Source: an uncultured Flavobacteriaceae bacterium (lineage in GTDB: Bacteria; Bacteroidota; Bacteroidia; Flavobacteriales; Flavobacteriaceae). From it: a DNA stretch of 64,000 nucleotides. Below are positions 53,897 to 62,821 of this stretch, piece by piece (the first letter of the stretch is position 1; each line of letters begins with the position of its first letter). The position numbers were made by a program, and so were the translations under genes. The notes under the pieces were generated by a model. That model did not search any database. It was not told where the DNA came from and was given only the letters and a program-made list of their open reading frames with translations. The stretch spans positions 62,001-126,000 of the forward strand of contig CANMFO010000003.1 in the NCBI GenBank assembly GCA_947497245.1, read 5' to 3'.

Positions 53897-55006
53897 CTAA
53901 ACACCTATGAAAGTGCGTTTTACCCGTTGGGAGATACTCGCGATCAGTTCGTAGGAAATGGTACCGGCGGTCGCGGCAAAAGCCTCCGCAGTCGGATTTT
54001 TGCCAAAAATAACAACCTCGTCCCCTTCCCTGCATTCGATACCGCTGATATCGATCATGATCATGTCCATACATACATTGCCGATGATACATGCCTTTTC
54101 CCCCCCGACCGTCACATAGGTCTTTCCGTTCCCATACTGCCGGCTTATTCCGTCAGCATGGCCCAAAGGCAGTGTTGCGATCGTTCGGTACCCTTCAGAG
54201 CTGTAGGCCCGATTGTACCCTACGCTTTCCGCGGGTTCTATTTTATGGATTTGCGAAATAATGGTCTTCAAGGTGGCCACGGGTTTCAATTGGGCGTCGA
54301 TTTCGGCCTCGTTCCCAAAACCGTAAAGGCCAATTCCACTGCGCACCATGTTGAATTGTGCCTCTGGATAATTTATGATTCCCGAAGTATTCAGCAGATG
54401 CCGAAAGGGGCTGTGGCCAAGTTTTTCATCGAGTGCTTCCGCGATTTTGCGGAAGGAGGTGATCTGCCCCAATGTAAATTCGCGCTCCCGAAGATCCTCG
54501 GAGGCCGCCAAATGCGAAAAAACCGAACAGATCTTAATTTCGTCCCTTCCCTTTAGCGCTCCCGCGATGTGGTCCACATCATTTTCCCAAAAACCCAACC
54601 GGTTCAGGCCGGTGTTGAATTTCAGGTGTGTCGGATAGTCCGTTTGTCCCAACTCCTTGGCCGTTTCCAGAAATTCCCTCAGTATTCTTGGCGAATACAG
54701 GCTGGGTTCCAGACCGTATGCGATCAGTTCACTAAAATTCGATGGTTGTGGATGCAATACCAAAATAGGGGTTTTGACCCCGGCATTCCGGAGCGCAACG
54801 CCCTCTTTTACATAGGCCACAGCGAAATAGTCAATCCCCAGGGCTTCCAACTTCAAAGCAATACGCAGCATGTCGTTACCGTAGGCAAAAGCCTTCACCA
54901 CACCCATAAATTGAGTCTCGCTACCTATCCTGGACCTTAAAAAGCGGTAGTTGTGCGCTAAGGCGTCCAGGTCTATTTCCAAGACCGTTTCAGTGGCTTT
55001 AGACAT
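53897..55006 (-). CDS. alr: alanine racemase
   Basis: 369 residues, PLP-dependent, supplies D-alanine for peptidoglycan. The PLP lysine is in MGVVKAFAYG (more often VKANAYG); the second catalytic residue is the Tyr in VGYNRAYSS. It is a stand-alone racemase, not the MurF-Alr fusion seen in some Bacteroidota. It overlaps tdk by eight bases and is co-transcribed with it. Confidence 0.94.
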   Translation of the reverse strand: MSKATETVLEIDLDALAHNYRFLRSRIGSETQFMGVVKAFAYGNDMLRIALKLEALGIDYFAVAYVKEGVALRNAGVKTPILVLHPQPSNFSELIAYGLEPSLYSPRILREFLETAKELGQTDYPTHLKFNTGLNRLGFWENDVDHIAGALKGRDEIKICSVFSHLAASEDLREREFTLGQITSFRKIAEALDEKLGHSPFRHLLNTSGIINYPEAQFNMVRSGIGLYGFGNEAEIDAQLKPVATLKTIISQIHKIEPAESVGYNRAYSSEGYRTIATLPLGHADGISRQYGNGKTYVTVGGEKACIIGNVCMDMIMIDISGIECREGDEVVIFGKNPTAEAFAATAGTISYELIASISQRVKRTFIGV

Positions 55007-55643
55007 TGGAGCTTTTGCGATTTGGGGTTATTTCCTCAGCCTCAACATCCATTTGACTCACTTTTTCGCGGAGCATGGCCTTGTAAAAGGCCGCCCTACT
55101 GAGCGGTTCGTAGGCCTCGGTCTCACCTAAAAGCACCAGTTTGTCGTTATCCGATTTTCTGAAACTGTAATTGGCCAGGTTGCCCGTTCGCGTACAAATG
55201 GCATGCACTTTCGTTACATATTCGGCAGTGGCCATCAACGCGGGCATTGGCCCAAAGGGGTTTCCCTTGAAGTCCATGTCCAACCCAGCCACAACCACAC
55301 GCACCCCCTTGTTGGCCAGATCGTTGCATACGGTTACGATCTCATCGTCAAAAAATTGGGCCTCGTCAATACCGACCACATCGCAACCATCGGCCAAAAG
55401 CCTGATGTTCGCCGCCGCGGGAACCGGTGTGGAACGAATTTCATTGGCATCATGGGAGATGACCCTGTCGTCGTGATACCTTGTATCCACCATGGGCTTA
55501 AAGATTTCCACTTTTTGTTTGGCGAATTGGGCACGCCTCAATCTTCGAATGAGTTCCTCGGTCTTTCCAGAGAACATCGAGCCGCAGATAACCTCGATCC
55601 AGCCGAATTGTTCTTTGTGGTTAACAGTATTTTCGAGAAACAT
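54999..55643 (-). CDS. tdk: thymidine kinase (type II)
   Basis: 214 residues. P-loop GSMFSGKTEEL, Walker B-like DEAQFFDD and the lasso-loop region. In most type II kinases four cysteines bind zinc; here the equivalents read ICTRTG and EPLSRAAFYK, so only one Cys remains and the zinc site seems lost. The C-terminus is extended and acidic. First gene of tdk-alr. Confidence 0.93.
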   Translation of the reverse strand: MFLENTVNHKEQFGWIEVICGSMFSGKTEELIRRLRRAQFAKQKVEIFKPMVDTRYHDDRVISHDANEIRSTPVPAAANIRLLADGCDVVGIDEAQFFDDEIVTVCNDLANKGVRVVVAGLDMDFKGNPFGPMPALMATAEYVTKVHAICTRTGNLANYSFRKSDNDKLVLLGETEAYEPLSRAAFYKAMLREKVSQMDVEAEEITPNRKSSNV

Positions 55644-56002
55644 TTTGTAATTTTAGACGAAAATAGGGTGTTTTTTCGTTCTGGTTATAGGAAAACTAAA
55701 GTTACGGGACTATTTGTAAATTTTTTGGTTGTTTTCCGGATTTCTTTTGGAGAGGTCCCGGTCAAAACAACGAGTAGTGCGCTACTTTCCTTTAAAGGTT
55801 GATTTGGATTTGGTTCCACATCAATGCGAAACAAGCACGAAACAATCCTATGAATTGGAAAAGGGCACACCTTTTGCGATAGTTAAAATAAATCGATGGG
55901 ACGACCAAACCGTCTTTCCGCTTAAATGAGGGTTTAATAGGTGCAGATACCGTATTTCTGCCTAGACGATGGGTCAACTTTCTAAATAAATAGTATTGCC
56001 AG
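55644..56002. other. intergenic region between tdk and the following gene
   Basis: 359 bases between divergent genes. Small hairpins (AGTAG-TGCG-CTACT near 55771; AAAAGG-GCACA-CCTTTT near 55860) are present. A 66-codon plus-strand frame (55729-55929) has no protein-like features and was not accepted. No clear promoter match was found. Confidence 0.3.
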
Positions 56003-56689
56003 ATGAAGCGAAAGTTAAAGGAAGAGTTGAGAAAATTGTCGACCGACATTATCACGGCCCGTGATATGAACGAGATTACCGATCTGTACGAGGCGGCAAA
56101 AACCTTGTACGAAAAACTGGCGGTATTGAAGTTCATAGAGGATAAGTTGCACGATATTGAGATAGATGTATCCAAAAATGTGATAGCCGCCAAGTTCGAG
56201 AAAATGGCCAATGCGGTCTTAAATGAGAATTCTTCGGTTCCGGAGAGCAATCCACACCAGGAGGACATTATGATTCCCGGCATTGACACGATTAAGGATA
56301 TGGTATCCGAAATGCCAAACGATGTCGCAGTCGACGATGTTTTGTCCGAATTTCTGTCCAAGCCCGACTACGGTAAGAACGACAAGGAACTGTTCATGCC
56401 GCCGAAAGAAACTGAAAATACGAGGGAGGCCCCCAAATCACTGAACGATAAACTGAGCAACAAGGAAATCAAGGTAGATCTGAACAACAGGCTTGCCTTT
56501 GTCAAGCACCTGTTCAATGGAAGTTCTGAGGATTACAACCGGGTGTTGTCGCAGTTGGGCACCATTGACACCCATGAGCGCTCCATCTCCTTTATCAACA
56601 ACATGGTCAAGCCAGATTATAACCAGTGGGAGGGGAAGGAAGAATATGAAGAACGGCTTTTGGAACTGATCGAACGCAAATTTTCCTAA
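56003..56689 (+). CDS. uncharacterised helical protein conserved-looking in Flavobacteria
   Basis: 228 residues, acidic, no signal peptide, no membrane segment, no cysteine. Residues 1-75 are strongly helical, probably coiled coil; a low-complexity acidic middle (~75-155) and a second helical block (NNRLAFVKHLFNGSSEDYNRVLSQL) follow. Function unknown; no catalytic motif. A short hairpin follows the stop. Confidence 0.75.
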   Translation: MKRKLKEELRKLSTDIITARDMNEITDLYEAAKTLYEKLAVLKFIEDKLHDIEIDVSKNVIAAKFEKMANAVLNENSSVPESNPHQEDIMIPGIDTIKDMVSEMPNDVAVDDVLSEFLSKPDYGKNDKELFMPPKETENTREAPKSLNDKLSNKEIKVDLNNRLAFVKHLFNGSSEDYNRVLSQLGTIDTHERSISFINNMVKPDYNQWEGKEEYEERLLELIERKFS

Positions 56690-56717
56690 AATCACATTTC
56701 GGTCCAGACACAAAGGA

Positions 56718-56737
56718 AACCCTGCCTGGTCAGGGTT
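56718..56737 (+). terminator. hairpin after the uncharacterised gene at 56003
   Basis: AACCCTG/CAGGGTT (7-bp perfect stem, six-base loop) followed by CTTAATTT. The T-run is poor. Confidence 0.5.
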
Positions 56738-56768
56738 CTTAATTTAGCCGGCCGATAGCGTTAAAAAG

Positions 56769-57140
56769 ATGAACGTACAAAAAATACTGTATTGGACGGC
56801 CACGGGACTGCTTACCGCGATCATGCTGTTTTCGGTTTACAACTATTTTGCCCATTTCGAGACCATGGCCGGTTTTTTTGAGCACTACGGATATCCCACC
56901 TATTTGGTCTACCCTCTGGCCCTTGCCAAGGTGTTGGGCCTGGTGGCCATTTGGGGCAATTTTTCGAACTGGCTGCGCGAATGGGCGTATGCGGGTTTTT
57001 TCTTCAATACCACCTTGGCCTGTTTTGCACACTACCTAACCGATGGCAGTGGGTATCTTTTTTCGGTTGTCGCGCTTGTGGCTACCTTGGTCTCCTATTT
57101 TTTGGGAAAAGTGGTACGGCCCTCTCCCGGGAGGGTATAG
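56769..57140 (+). CDS. DoxX-like membrane protein
   Basis: 123 residues, four membrane helices, with the DoxX pattern (FFEHYGYPTYLVYPLALAKVLG, LREWAYAGFFFNTTLA). DoxX-type proteins are linked to quinone or thiosulfate metabolism and oxidative stress, but roles differ widely. No partner gene nearby. Confidence 0.8.
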   Translation: MNVQKILYWTATGLLTAIMLFSVYNYFAHFETMAGFFEHYGYPTYLVYPLALAKVLGLVAIWGNFSNWLREWAYAGFFFNTTLACFAHYLTDGSGYLFSVVALVATLVSYFLGKVVRPSPGRV

Positions 57141-57264
57141 ATCGGGCCTTGCACCTCTTTTGCAAATGCATCCCCTTGTACCAAAAACCGGTTTTGTCTT
57201 TCGTGCCGGGTCTTTTTGCGCTGCATCTTAAAAATGATGCCTATTTTTGGCAAAATCACATGTG

Positions 57265-57936
57265 ATGGGCAAACTATATTTCGTACCTACACCGATCGGC
57301 AATATGGAGGACATGACCTTTCGCGCCGTTCGTATTTTGAAGGAGGTCGATGTTATTTTGGCGGAAGACACCCGTACCAGTGGAAAGCTCTTGCGGCATT
57401 TTGGGATTACCACCCCCATGCAATCGCACCATATGCACAACGAACATAGGACCGTGGATGCGCTGGTGGAGCGGCTGAAGGCCGGAGGGGTCATGGCCCT
57501 CATTTCGGACGCGGGGACCCCCGCCATTTCGGACCCAGGGTTTTTATTGGCCCGTGCCTGCGTGGAAAATGATATTGAGATCGACTGCCTTCCAGGGGCC
57601 ACAGCCTTTGTTCCGGCCCTAGTGAACAGTGGGCTGCCCAATGACAAATTTGTCTTCGAAGGATTCCTTCCGGCCAAAAAAGGGAGGCAGACGCGCTTGC
57701 TGCTGCTGGCCGGGGAGCCGCGGACCCTTATTTTTTATGAATCGCCCCATAAACTTACCAAAACGCTTTCCCAATTTGTCGATTATTTTGGGTCCGATCG
57801 GCCGGTTTCCGTTTCCCGCGAACTTTCCAAAATGTACGAAGAGACCATACGGGGAACCGTGGCCCAGGTATTGGAGCACTATACCAAAAAGCCGCCCAAA
57901 GGCGAGATTGTGATCGTGGTCGGGGGTAAAAAATGA
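57265..57936 (+). CDS. rsmI: 16S rRNA (cytidine1402-2'-O)-methyltransferase
   Basis: 223 residues from the ATG at 57265 (GKLYFVPTPIGNMEDMT). Tetrapyrrole-methylase fold: LAEDTRTSGKLL, ISDAGTPAISDPG, LPGATAFVPALVNSG and FYESPHKL. Methylates the P-site nucleotide C1402. The Met six codons upstream is possible but the family start is used. Ends 25 bases before a convergent Crp/Fnr-family gene. Confidence 0.95.
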   Translation: MGKLYFVPTPIGNMEDMTFRAVRILKEVDVILAEDTRTSGKLLRHFGITTPMQSHHMHNEHRTVDALVERLKAGGVMALISDAGTPAISDPGFLLARACVENDIEIDCLPGATAFVPALVNSGLPNDKFVFEGFLPAKKGRQTRLLLLAGEPRTLIFYESPHKLTKTLSQFVDYFGSDRPVSVSRELSKMYEETIRGTVAQVLEHYTKKPPKGEIVIVVGGKK

Positions 57937-57961
57937 ACCTGGGCCGAGTGGAACCGGTGCC

Positions 57962-58546
57962 CTAGTACCTTACAGACGATCTCAAACGACTAAAGGTCTC
58001 CGGTTTCATATTGAGGTAGGACGCCAGGTATTTTTGGGGAATGGCCTTTAACTCTTTGGGACAGCGCTGCATGAACGCAACGTACCGCTCCTCTGCCGAG
58101 AGCGTAAGCAGTTCAACCTCGCGGGAGAGCCTTCCAAAAAGAACATTACGGAAAAAAAGATGGCCCCAGGCATGGAAATCCGGGAACAGTTCGAACAGGG
58201 CCAAATAATCCCCTAGGTTGATGGCAAGCATCCGGGAGGGCTTTAGGGCCTCTAAGAAAGTGGACGAGGCTTGTCGCGAAACAAAGGAATCGAAAACTCC
58301 CGACGGACTGCCGGCGTAGGAAAAACCCAAAACCACTTTCTCTCCCCGATCGTTCAGGATGTAAAGGGCCTGGACCCCTTCCAGCACAAAGTAGAAATAG
58401 CGCTCGGTATTTCCAGCTTCGGTGATCAACGCGTATCGGTCAAAGCACTTCTCGGTCCATACCCCCCTGAACCGGGATTCCTGTTCCGCAGTGAACCGTA
58501 CCTGCGGAAAGAAACTTTTTAGCAACCCATAAGCTTGGTCATCCAT
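57962..58546 (-). CDS. Crp/Fnr-family transcriptional regulator
   Basis: 194 residues. N-terminal cyclic-nucleotide-binding-like barrel (residues ~20-120: YFYFVLEGVQALYILNDRGEKVVLGF), dimer helix, and a C-terminal helix-turn-helix (IPQKYLASYLNMKPETFSRLRS). The recognition helix has E-x-x-S-R (ETFSR), as in FNR and CRP. There is no N-terminal cysteine cluster, so it is not an oxygen-sensing Fe-S FNR. The effector is unknown. A perfect FNR-type box lies about 700 bases away. Confidence 0.88.
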   Translation of the reverse strand: MDDQAYGLLKSFFPQVRFTAEQESRFRGVWTEKCFDRYALITEAGNTERYFYFVLEGVQALYILNDRGEKVVLGFSYAGSPSGVFDSFVSRQASSTFLEALKPSRMLAINLGDYLALFELFPDFHAWGHLFFRNVLFGRLSREVELLTLSAEERYVAFMQRCPKELKAIPQKYLASYLNMKPETFSRLRSSVRY

Positions 58547-58609
58547 GTCGCTCGATTTGATATCGGACCTAAAAATAAGGTATATTGACCAAATCCAACA
58601 GAATCGGAA

Positions 58610-59188
58610 TCAAGATTGGGAATCCAGTATTTCCTGGATCTGCACCATATGTCTTTCCGCATGGCAGAGTAAAAATTCAAAACATTCCGGCAAATAAAAA
58701 TTTACGATCGGCCCAATGGCGGATGTAATTTTAATTCGGGACATATCCCTTTGCCTACTGGCCAGGATCGACTGTTTTAAATGTTCGTGCAGCGTTTTGA
58801 AAGTGGCGAACACCTCGTCCAATTTCTGTCGGGACAGATTTTCCCTGGGAAGGAGGGGTTCAAATTTTTTGAGGGTTTTCATCTTCCATCTGCGCCTGTT
58901 CCCTTTGGGCCGTTGCCCCTCTATGACAAATTTTTGCCAAAGCCTTGCCGAGACGACATTACTTTCTGGGGTGGCGGTGGGCGATTGGGCCAGGGTACGC
59001 TCCACTTTGTCCCTGTAATGGCCATAGGAGATGCTTAAATGTGCGATGATTTCCACAATGCTCCAGGCCTTTGGACTAGGCGGGGTCGTGAGGATATGCG
59101 GATGCATTGCCTGTAGGTTTTCCACTTTGTTGACCAATACGTTCAGGCGTTGTATCTGGTTCTCCGGATGTAAAACTAGGGTTGCCAT
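58610..59188 (-). CDS. DinB-family protein
   Basis: 192 residues. A four-helix-bundle DinB/YfiT-like fold with the metal-binding histidines expected of the family: IIAHLS near residue 50 and LLCHAERHMVQIQEI at the C-terminus. These proteins act as metal-dependent thiol transferases or are of unknown function; no DNA-damage role is implied. ATG at 59188 preferred over 59194. Divergent from the UDG-family gene. Confidence 0.75.
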   Translation of the reverse strand: MATLVLHPENQIQRLNVLVNKVENLQAMHPHILTTPPSPKAWSIVEIIAHLSISYGHYRDKVERTLAQSPTATPESNVVSARLWQKFVIEGQRPKGNRRRWKMKTLKKFEPLLPRENLSRQKLDEVFATFKTLHEHLKQSILASRQRDMSRIKITSAIGPIVNFYLPECFEFLLCHAERHMVQIQEILDSQS

Positions 59189-59241
59189 AACCAATGCTGT
59201 TTGTTTTGGTACAAAATTCCGACTTTTAAGTCGGGGAAAAC

Positions 59242-59275
59242 TTGATTTGCATCAAGAAACAGCATGTAAACTTTG
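59242..59275 (+). promoter_or_regulatory. FNR-type box and -7 element before the UDG-family gene
   Basis: TTGATTTGCATCAA (59242-59255) is a perfect TTGAT-N4-ATCAA palindrome, extended by C and G outside. A -7 element AAACTTTG (59268-59275, 7 of 8) follows. The box centre (59248.5) is near -34 from the predicted start (~59282), over the -33 region. Confidence 0.6.
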
Positions 59276-59318
59276 GGGAACCCTTGTCCGTCGCGGCATG
59301 TCAAAATCGATAAAAACC

Positions 59319-59894
59319 ATGAAAGAGCTACTCGTTGAGATAAGAGACTGTACCGTTTGCAAACCCTATTTGCCCCTGGGCCCAAGGCCCATTGTGGTGG
59401 CGCATCCGGATGCCAGGATCATTATCATTGGCCAGGCCCCGGGCACAAAGGTACACCAAACGGGGATTCCCTGGGACGATCCCAGTGGCAGGCAACTGCG
59501 AAAATGGTTGGGCGTTACCGACCCGGTTTTCTACGATGCGGCCAAGATCGCATTGGTTCCCATGGGGTTCTGTTATCCGGGAAAAGGAAAGGGGGGCGAT
59601 CTTCCCCCAAGGTCCGAATGCGCCCCCTTGTGGCATGGACCCCTTTGGAAGGAAATGCCGAATTTGGAACTGATAATTTTGATTGGCGCCTATGCACAAA
59701 ATTATTACCTAAAAGGGGAGATGGAAAAAAACCTGACCGAAACCGTCCAAGCGTACCGAAAGTATCTTCCCAAGTTTTTTCCTTTGCCCCACCCTTCTCC
59801 CAGAAATCGGTTTTGGCTGAGCAAGAACCCCTGGTTCGAGGAAGAGGTGGTGACCGAGTTGCGCAATCTGGTCAAAAACACCTTGGCCTCCTAA
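59319..59894 (+). CDS. uracil-DNA glycosylase family protein (Fe-S type)
   Basis: 191 residues. Motif A is IIIGQAPGTKVHQTGIPW and motif B LPHPSPRNRFW, as in family 4/5 UDGs. Four cysteines (CTVC near the N-terminus; CYPGKGKGGDLPPRSEC mid-protein) can hold a [4Fe-4S] cluster. Excises deaminated bases, or acts on DNA in a related way. Alternative start at 59298. Preceded by an FNR-type box, unusual for a repair gene, but sensible if nitrosative deamination accompanies denitrification. Confidence 0.88.
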   Translation: MKELLVEIRDCTVCKPYLPLGPRPIVVAHPDARIIIIGQAPGTKVHQTGIPWDDPSGRQLRKWLGVTDPVFYDAAKIALVPMGFCYPGKGKGGDLPPRSECAPLWHGPLWKEMPNLELIILIGAYAQNYYLKGEMEKNLTETVQAYRKYLPKFFPLPHPSPRNRFWLSKNPWFEEEVVTELRNLVKNTLAS

Positions 59895-59934
59895 GACCCT
59901 TTTTTCCAGGAATTGGTGGTCGATTTTCCAATAT

Positions 59935-60537
59935 CTAATAACTTCCCCCGCCGTGCTTCCCTTTTTCCCACCCATGTTTTCCCAAATATTGGTCGGCACT
60001 TTCTACGGCCCCATCCTCGATGGAGGTCCCCATGGAGTCGTTCCAGCGGTTAAGGTAGCCAAAGAGCGAGATGACACCCAGCATTTCCACAATCTCACCC
60101 TCGTTCCAGAATCGGTATAGGCGCGCCTTGATTTCCGAATCCACGGCATTTGGCACTTGGGAGGCCAGTAGTGAAAAGTCCAATGCAGCCCGTTCCGCCT
60201 CCGAAAAAGCAGGATGTGTGCGATATTCCCAGATGTTATCGAGCTGTTCCTGTTCCGCACCGTAGCGTTCCGCCGCCCTTATGGCGTGGGCCTGGCAATA
60301 GCGGCATCCCGTGGCATTGCTGCTTACCCAGGCGATCATGCGTTTTAGGGCCGAACTTACCCGCCCCTCGTTCGCCATTACGGCCTTGTTGAGGTTGATA
60401 AAGGCTTTGGAAATTGCTGGCCGGTGCTGCATGGTGAGCACCGAATTCGGACAAAACCCCAGGGTCTCGTTAAAGAATTCGGCCAATTTTTTGGTTTCGA
60501 TGTCGTGGTTGGGATCCAAGGGTGAGACTAATGCCAT
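59935..60537 (-). CDS. carboxymuconolactone decarboxylase/AhpD-like peroxidase-related protein
   Basis: 200 residues, all-helical AhpD fold. The redox motif is GCRYCQAHAIRAA (CxxC followed by His). Peroxidase-related enzymes of this type reduce peroxides through the CxxC pair. Divergent from an OsmC-family gene, suggesting a small thiol/peroxide defence pair sharing a control region. Confidence 0.88.
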   Translation of the reverse strand: MALVSPLDPNHDIETKKLAEFFNETLGFCPNSVLTMQHRPAISKAFINLNKAVMANEGRVSSALKRMIAWVSSNATGCRYCQAHAIRAAERYGAEQEQLDNIWEYRTHPAFSEAERAALDFSLLASQVPNAVDSEIKARLYRFWNEGEIVEMLGVISLFGYLNRWNDSMGTSIEDGAVESADQYLGKHGWEKGKHGGGSY

Positions 60538-60565
60538 ACTGCAAGCTTTTTACGGTGTTTTGTGT

Positions 60566-60573
60566 TACTTTTG
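60566..60573 (+). promoter_or_regulatory. -7 element of the OsmC-family gene
   Basis: TACTTTTG matches TAnnTTTG exactly; predicted start near 60580, 17 bases before the ATG at 60597. Confidence 0.5.
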
Positions 60574-60596
60574 AGGTTCACAAGAAACGAAAAAAT

Positions 60597-61025
60597 ATGG
60601 GTACTACAAATCATGTCACAACCAAATGGCTGGGCGGGATGGCCTTTGAAAGCAATAACCCTTCAGGCCTTAACCTGACGATCGATGCCGGCCCGGATGA
60701 TGGCGGGGAAGGGAATGGACTTCGCCCCAAGGCGCTCATGCTGTCCTCCCTTGCCGGATGCTCAGGTCTGGACATCGCCTCACTGATCAAAAAGATGAAA
60801 CTGGAGGTCGATGGATTCCATATTGAGACCATTGCCAACCTGACCGATGAACATCCAAAGTATTATGACAAGGTCGCCATAGAATACCACTTTTACGGCA
60901 ACAATTTGAAGGAGGGGAAGCTTCAGCGGGCGGTGGACCTGTCCGTGGAAAAATATTGTGGGGTTATGGAAATGTTCCGCAGGTTTGCGGAACTGGATAT
61001 CAAGACGGTTTTTCATAAAAATTAG
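60597..61025 (+). CDS. OsmC-family protein
   Basis: 142 residues from the ATG at 60597. The OsmC/Ohr fold is supported by RPKALMLSSLAGCSGLDIASLI, with one conserved Cys (Cys51-equivalent), and a second Cys in SVEKYCGVMEMF. Thiol-dependent peroxide detoxification is likely. The longer frame from 60522 overlaps the divergent gene and lacks family sequence. Confidence 0.9.
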   Translation: MGTTNHVTTKWLGGMAFESNNPSGLNLTIDAGPDDGGEGNGLRPKALMLSSLAGCSGLDIASLIKKMKLEVDGFHIETIANLTDEHPKYYDKVAIEYHFYGNNLKEGKLQRAVDLSVEKYCGVMEMFRRFAELDIKTVFHKN

Positions 61026-61111
61026 AAGATGTCTTTGCGGGGCACCTGGCAAGCTTGTTTCCTGTTCCAGGAATTGCTTCACCTTCTTCGTGATGACGGA
61101 AAATACAAACC

Positions 61112-62821
61112 ATGCGCTGGACGATAAAACCCAAACCGGAGGAACGGGCGACCGATCAATTGGCCCGTGAATTGAGCGTGGCCCCCTTGATCGCACAGCT
61201 GCTGTTGCAAAGGGGAATTGGCACCTATGAGGCGGCCAAACGGTTTTTTCGACCCCAACTTTCCCACCTGCACGACCCCTTTTTGATGAAAGATATGGGA
61301 GCGGCCGTTGCGCGTATCGAGAAGGCCATTGATCGGCAGGAAAACATCCTTGTCTTTGGGGATTATGATGTCGATGGCACCACCGCGGTCGCCTTGGTAT
61401 CGTCCTACCTATTGACCTACTACCCCAATGTGGCCACTTATATTCCCGATCGATACGATGAAGGTTATGGGATATCCTATCAAGGAATCGACTTTGCAGA
61501 TGACAATGGGTTTTCATTGATTATTGCCCTGGATTGTGGAATAAAGGCCCTTGATAAAGTGGCCTATGCCACCGGGAAGGACATCGATTTTATCATTTGC
61601 GATCACCATAGGCCCGGTGATGAACTTCCAAAAGCGGTGGCCGTTTTAGACCCGAAGCGGGAGGATTGTACCTACCCGTACGATGAGCTTTGCGGATGTG
61701 GTGTGGGATTCAAGCTATTACAGGCCTTGGGCTCGGGCCGGGGGGAAACGGTCCAAGACCTGCTGCCGTACCTCGATCTTGTAGCTACGGCCATCGGGGC
61801 CGATATCGTACCCATTACAGGGGAGAACCGGGTGCTGGCGCATTTTGGCCTACAGGTGATCAATACCCGTCCCCGTGCCGGGTTCAAGGCGATCATCGAC
61901 CAGATCAAAAAAAAAGAGCTCACCATTACCGATGTGGTCTTCATCATCGCGCCGCGAATCAATGCCGCCGGCCGTATGGAGCACGGACGGCATGCGGTGA
62001 ACCTGCTGACCGAGATGGATTTGGATCGATCCAGAAAATTTGCGGCCGAAATAGAAAAGCTCAATACCGATCGACGTGGAATGGATCAGGAAATTACCCA
62101 GGAAGCCCTTTTGCAGATACAGGAAAATGGGGAGGAGGATCGGTTTACCTCAGTGGTATACAATGAGAATTGGCACAAAGGGGTCATTGGCATTGTCGCT
62201 TCCCGCTTGACGGAAACCTATTACCGTCCCACCCTGGTCTTTACCAAAAGTGGGGATAAATTGGCGGCCTCCGCACGCTCGGTCAAGGGTTTCGATGTGT
62301 ACCATGCCCTGCAAGGATGCCAAGACCATATTGAACAGTTTGGAGGGCACAAGTACGCGGCCGGGCTGACCTTGCGTGAAGATCGGTTTAAAACCTTTAA
62401 GGAGAGGTTCGAAAAGGTCGTTGCGGAAAGCATAGACCCCAAGCTGCTGATTCCGGAGATCAAGGTAGATGCCGTAATCGAATTCAAGAACATTGATTCA
62501 AAATTGATGCGAATCATCAAACAGTTTGCCCCTTTTGGCCCTGAAAACAGGACGCCTGTTTTTATGGCAGAGAATTTAAGGGATACGGGATATGCCAAAG
62601 GGGTCGGGGGAAATGGTGCGCATTTGAAGTGCAGGCTGTTTCAGGGCCCCGGTCCAATAAAAATGGCGGGACAACCTTCTTTTGATGCCATTGGTTTTAA
62701 CATGGGCAATAAATTGGACAAGGTTTCCGACGATAAAACCATTGATGCGGTATTTGCTCTGGATGAAAATGAATGGCAAGGGAAGCTAAGTCTGCAACTC
62801 AGGTTGAAGGACCTTCGATAG
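61112..62821 (+). CDS. recJ: single-stranded-DNA-specific exonuclease
   Basis: 569 residues. DHH-family phosphoesterase: motif I VFGDYDVDGTTA, motif III-type DHHRPGDELP, CGCGVGFKLL, then the DHHA1 region with FGGHKYAAGL. 5'-3' ssDNA exonuclease for recombination and mismatch repair. Its last 23 bases overlap the convergent lpxH 3' end. Confidence 0.96.
   Translation: MRWTIKPKPEERATDQLARELSVAPLIAQLLLQRGIGTYEAAKRFFRPQLSHLHDPFLMKDMGAAVARIEKAIDRQENILVFGDYDVDGTTAVALVSSYLLTYYPNVATYIPDRYDEGYGISYQGIDFADDNGFSLIIALDCGIKALDKVAYATGKDIDFIICDHHRPGDELPKAVAVLDPKREDCTYPYDELCGCGVGFKLLQALGSGRGETVQDLLPYLDLVATAIGADIVPITGENRVLAHFGLQVINTRPRAGFKAIIDQIKKKELTITDVVFIIAPRINAAGRMEHGRHAVNLLTEMDLDRSRKFAAEIEKLNTDRRGMDQEITQEALLQIQENGEEDRFTSVVYNENWHKGVIGIVASRLTETYYRPTLVFTKSGDKLAASARSVKGFDVYHALQGCQDHIEQFGGHKYAAGLTLREDRFKTFKERFEKVVAESIDPKLLIPEIKVDAVIEFKNIDSKLMRIIKQFAPFGPENRTPVFMAENLRDTGYAKGVGGNGAHLKCRLFQGPGPIKMAGQPSFDAIGFNMGNKLDKVSDDKTIDAVFALDENEWQGKLSLQLRLKDLR

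Noticed and set aside
55729-55929. 66-codon plus-strand frame between tdk and the next gene
   Set aside because: No family resemblance, no hydrophobic or catalytic pattern, and no promoter or coupling to a neighbour.
59031-59318. Long N-terminal extension of the UDG-family protein
   Set aside because: Antisense to the DinB-family gene and upstream of the FNR-type box and -7 element.
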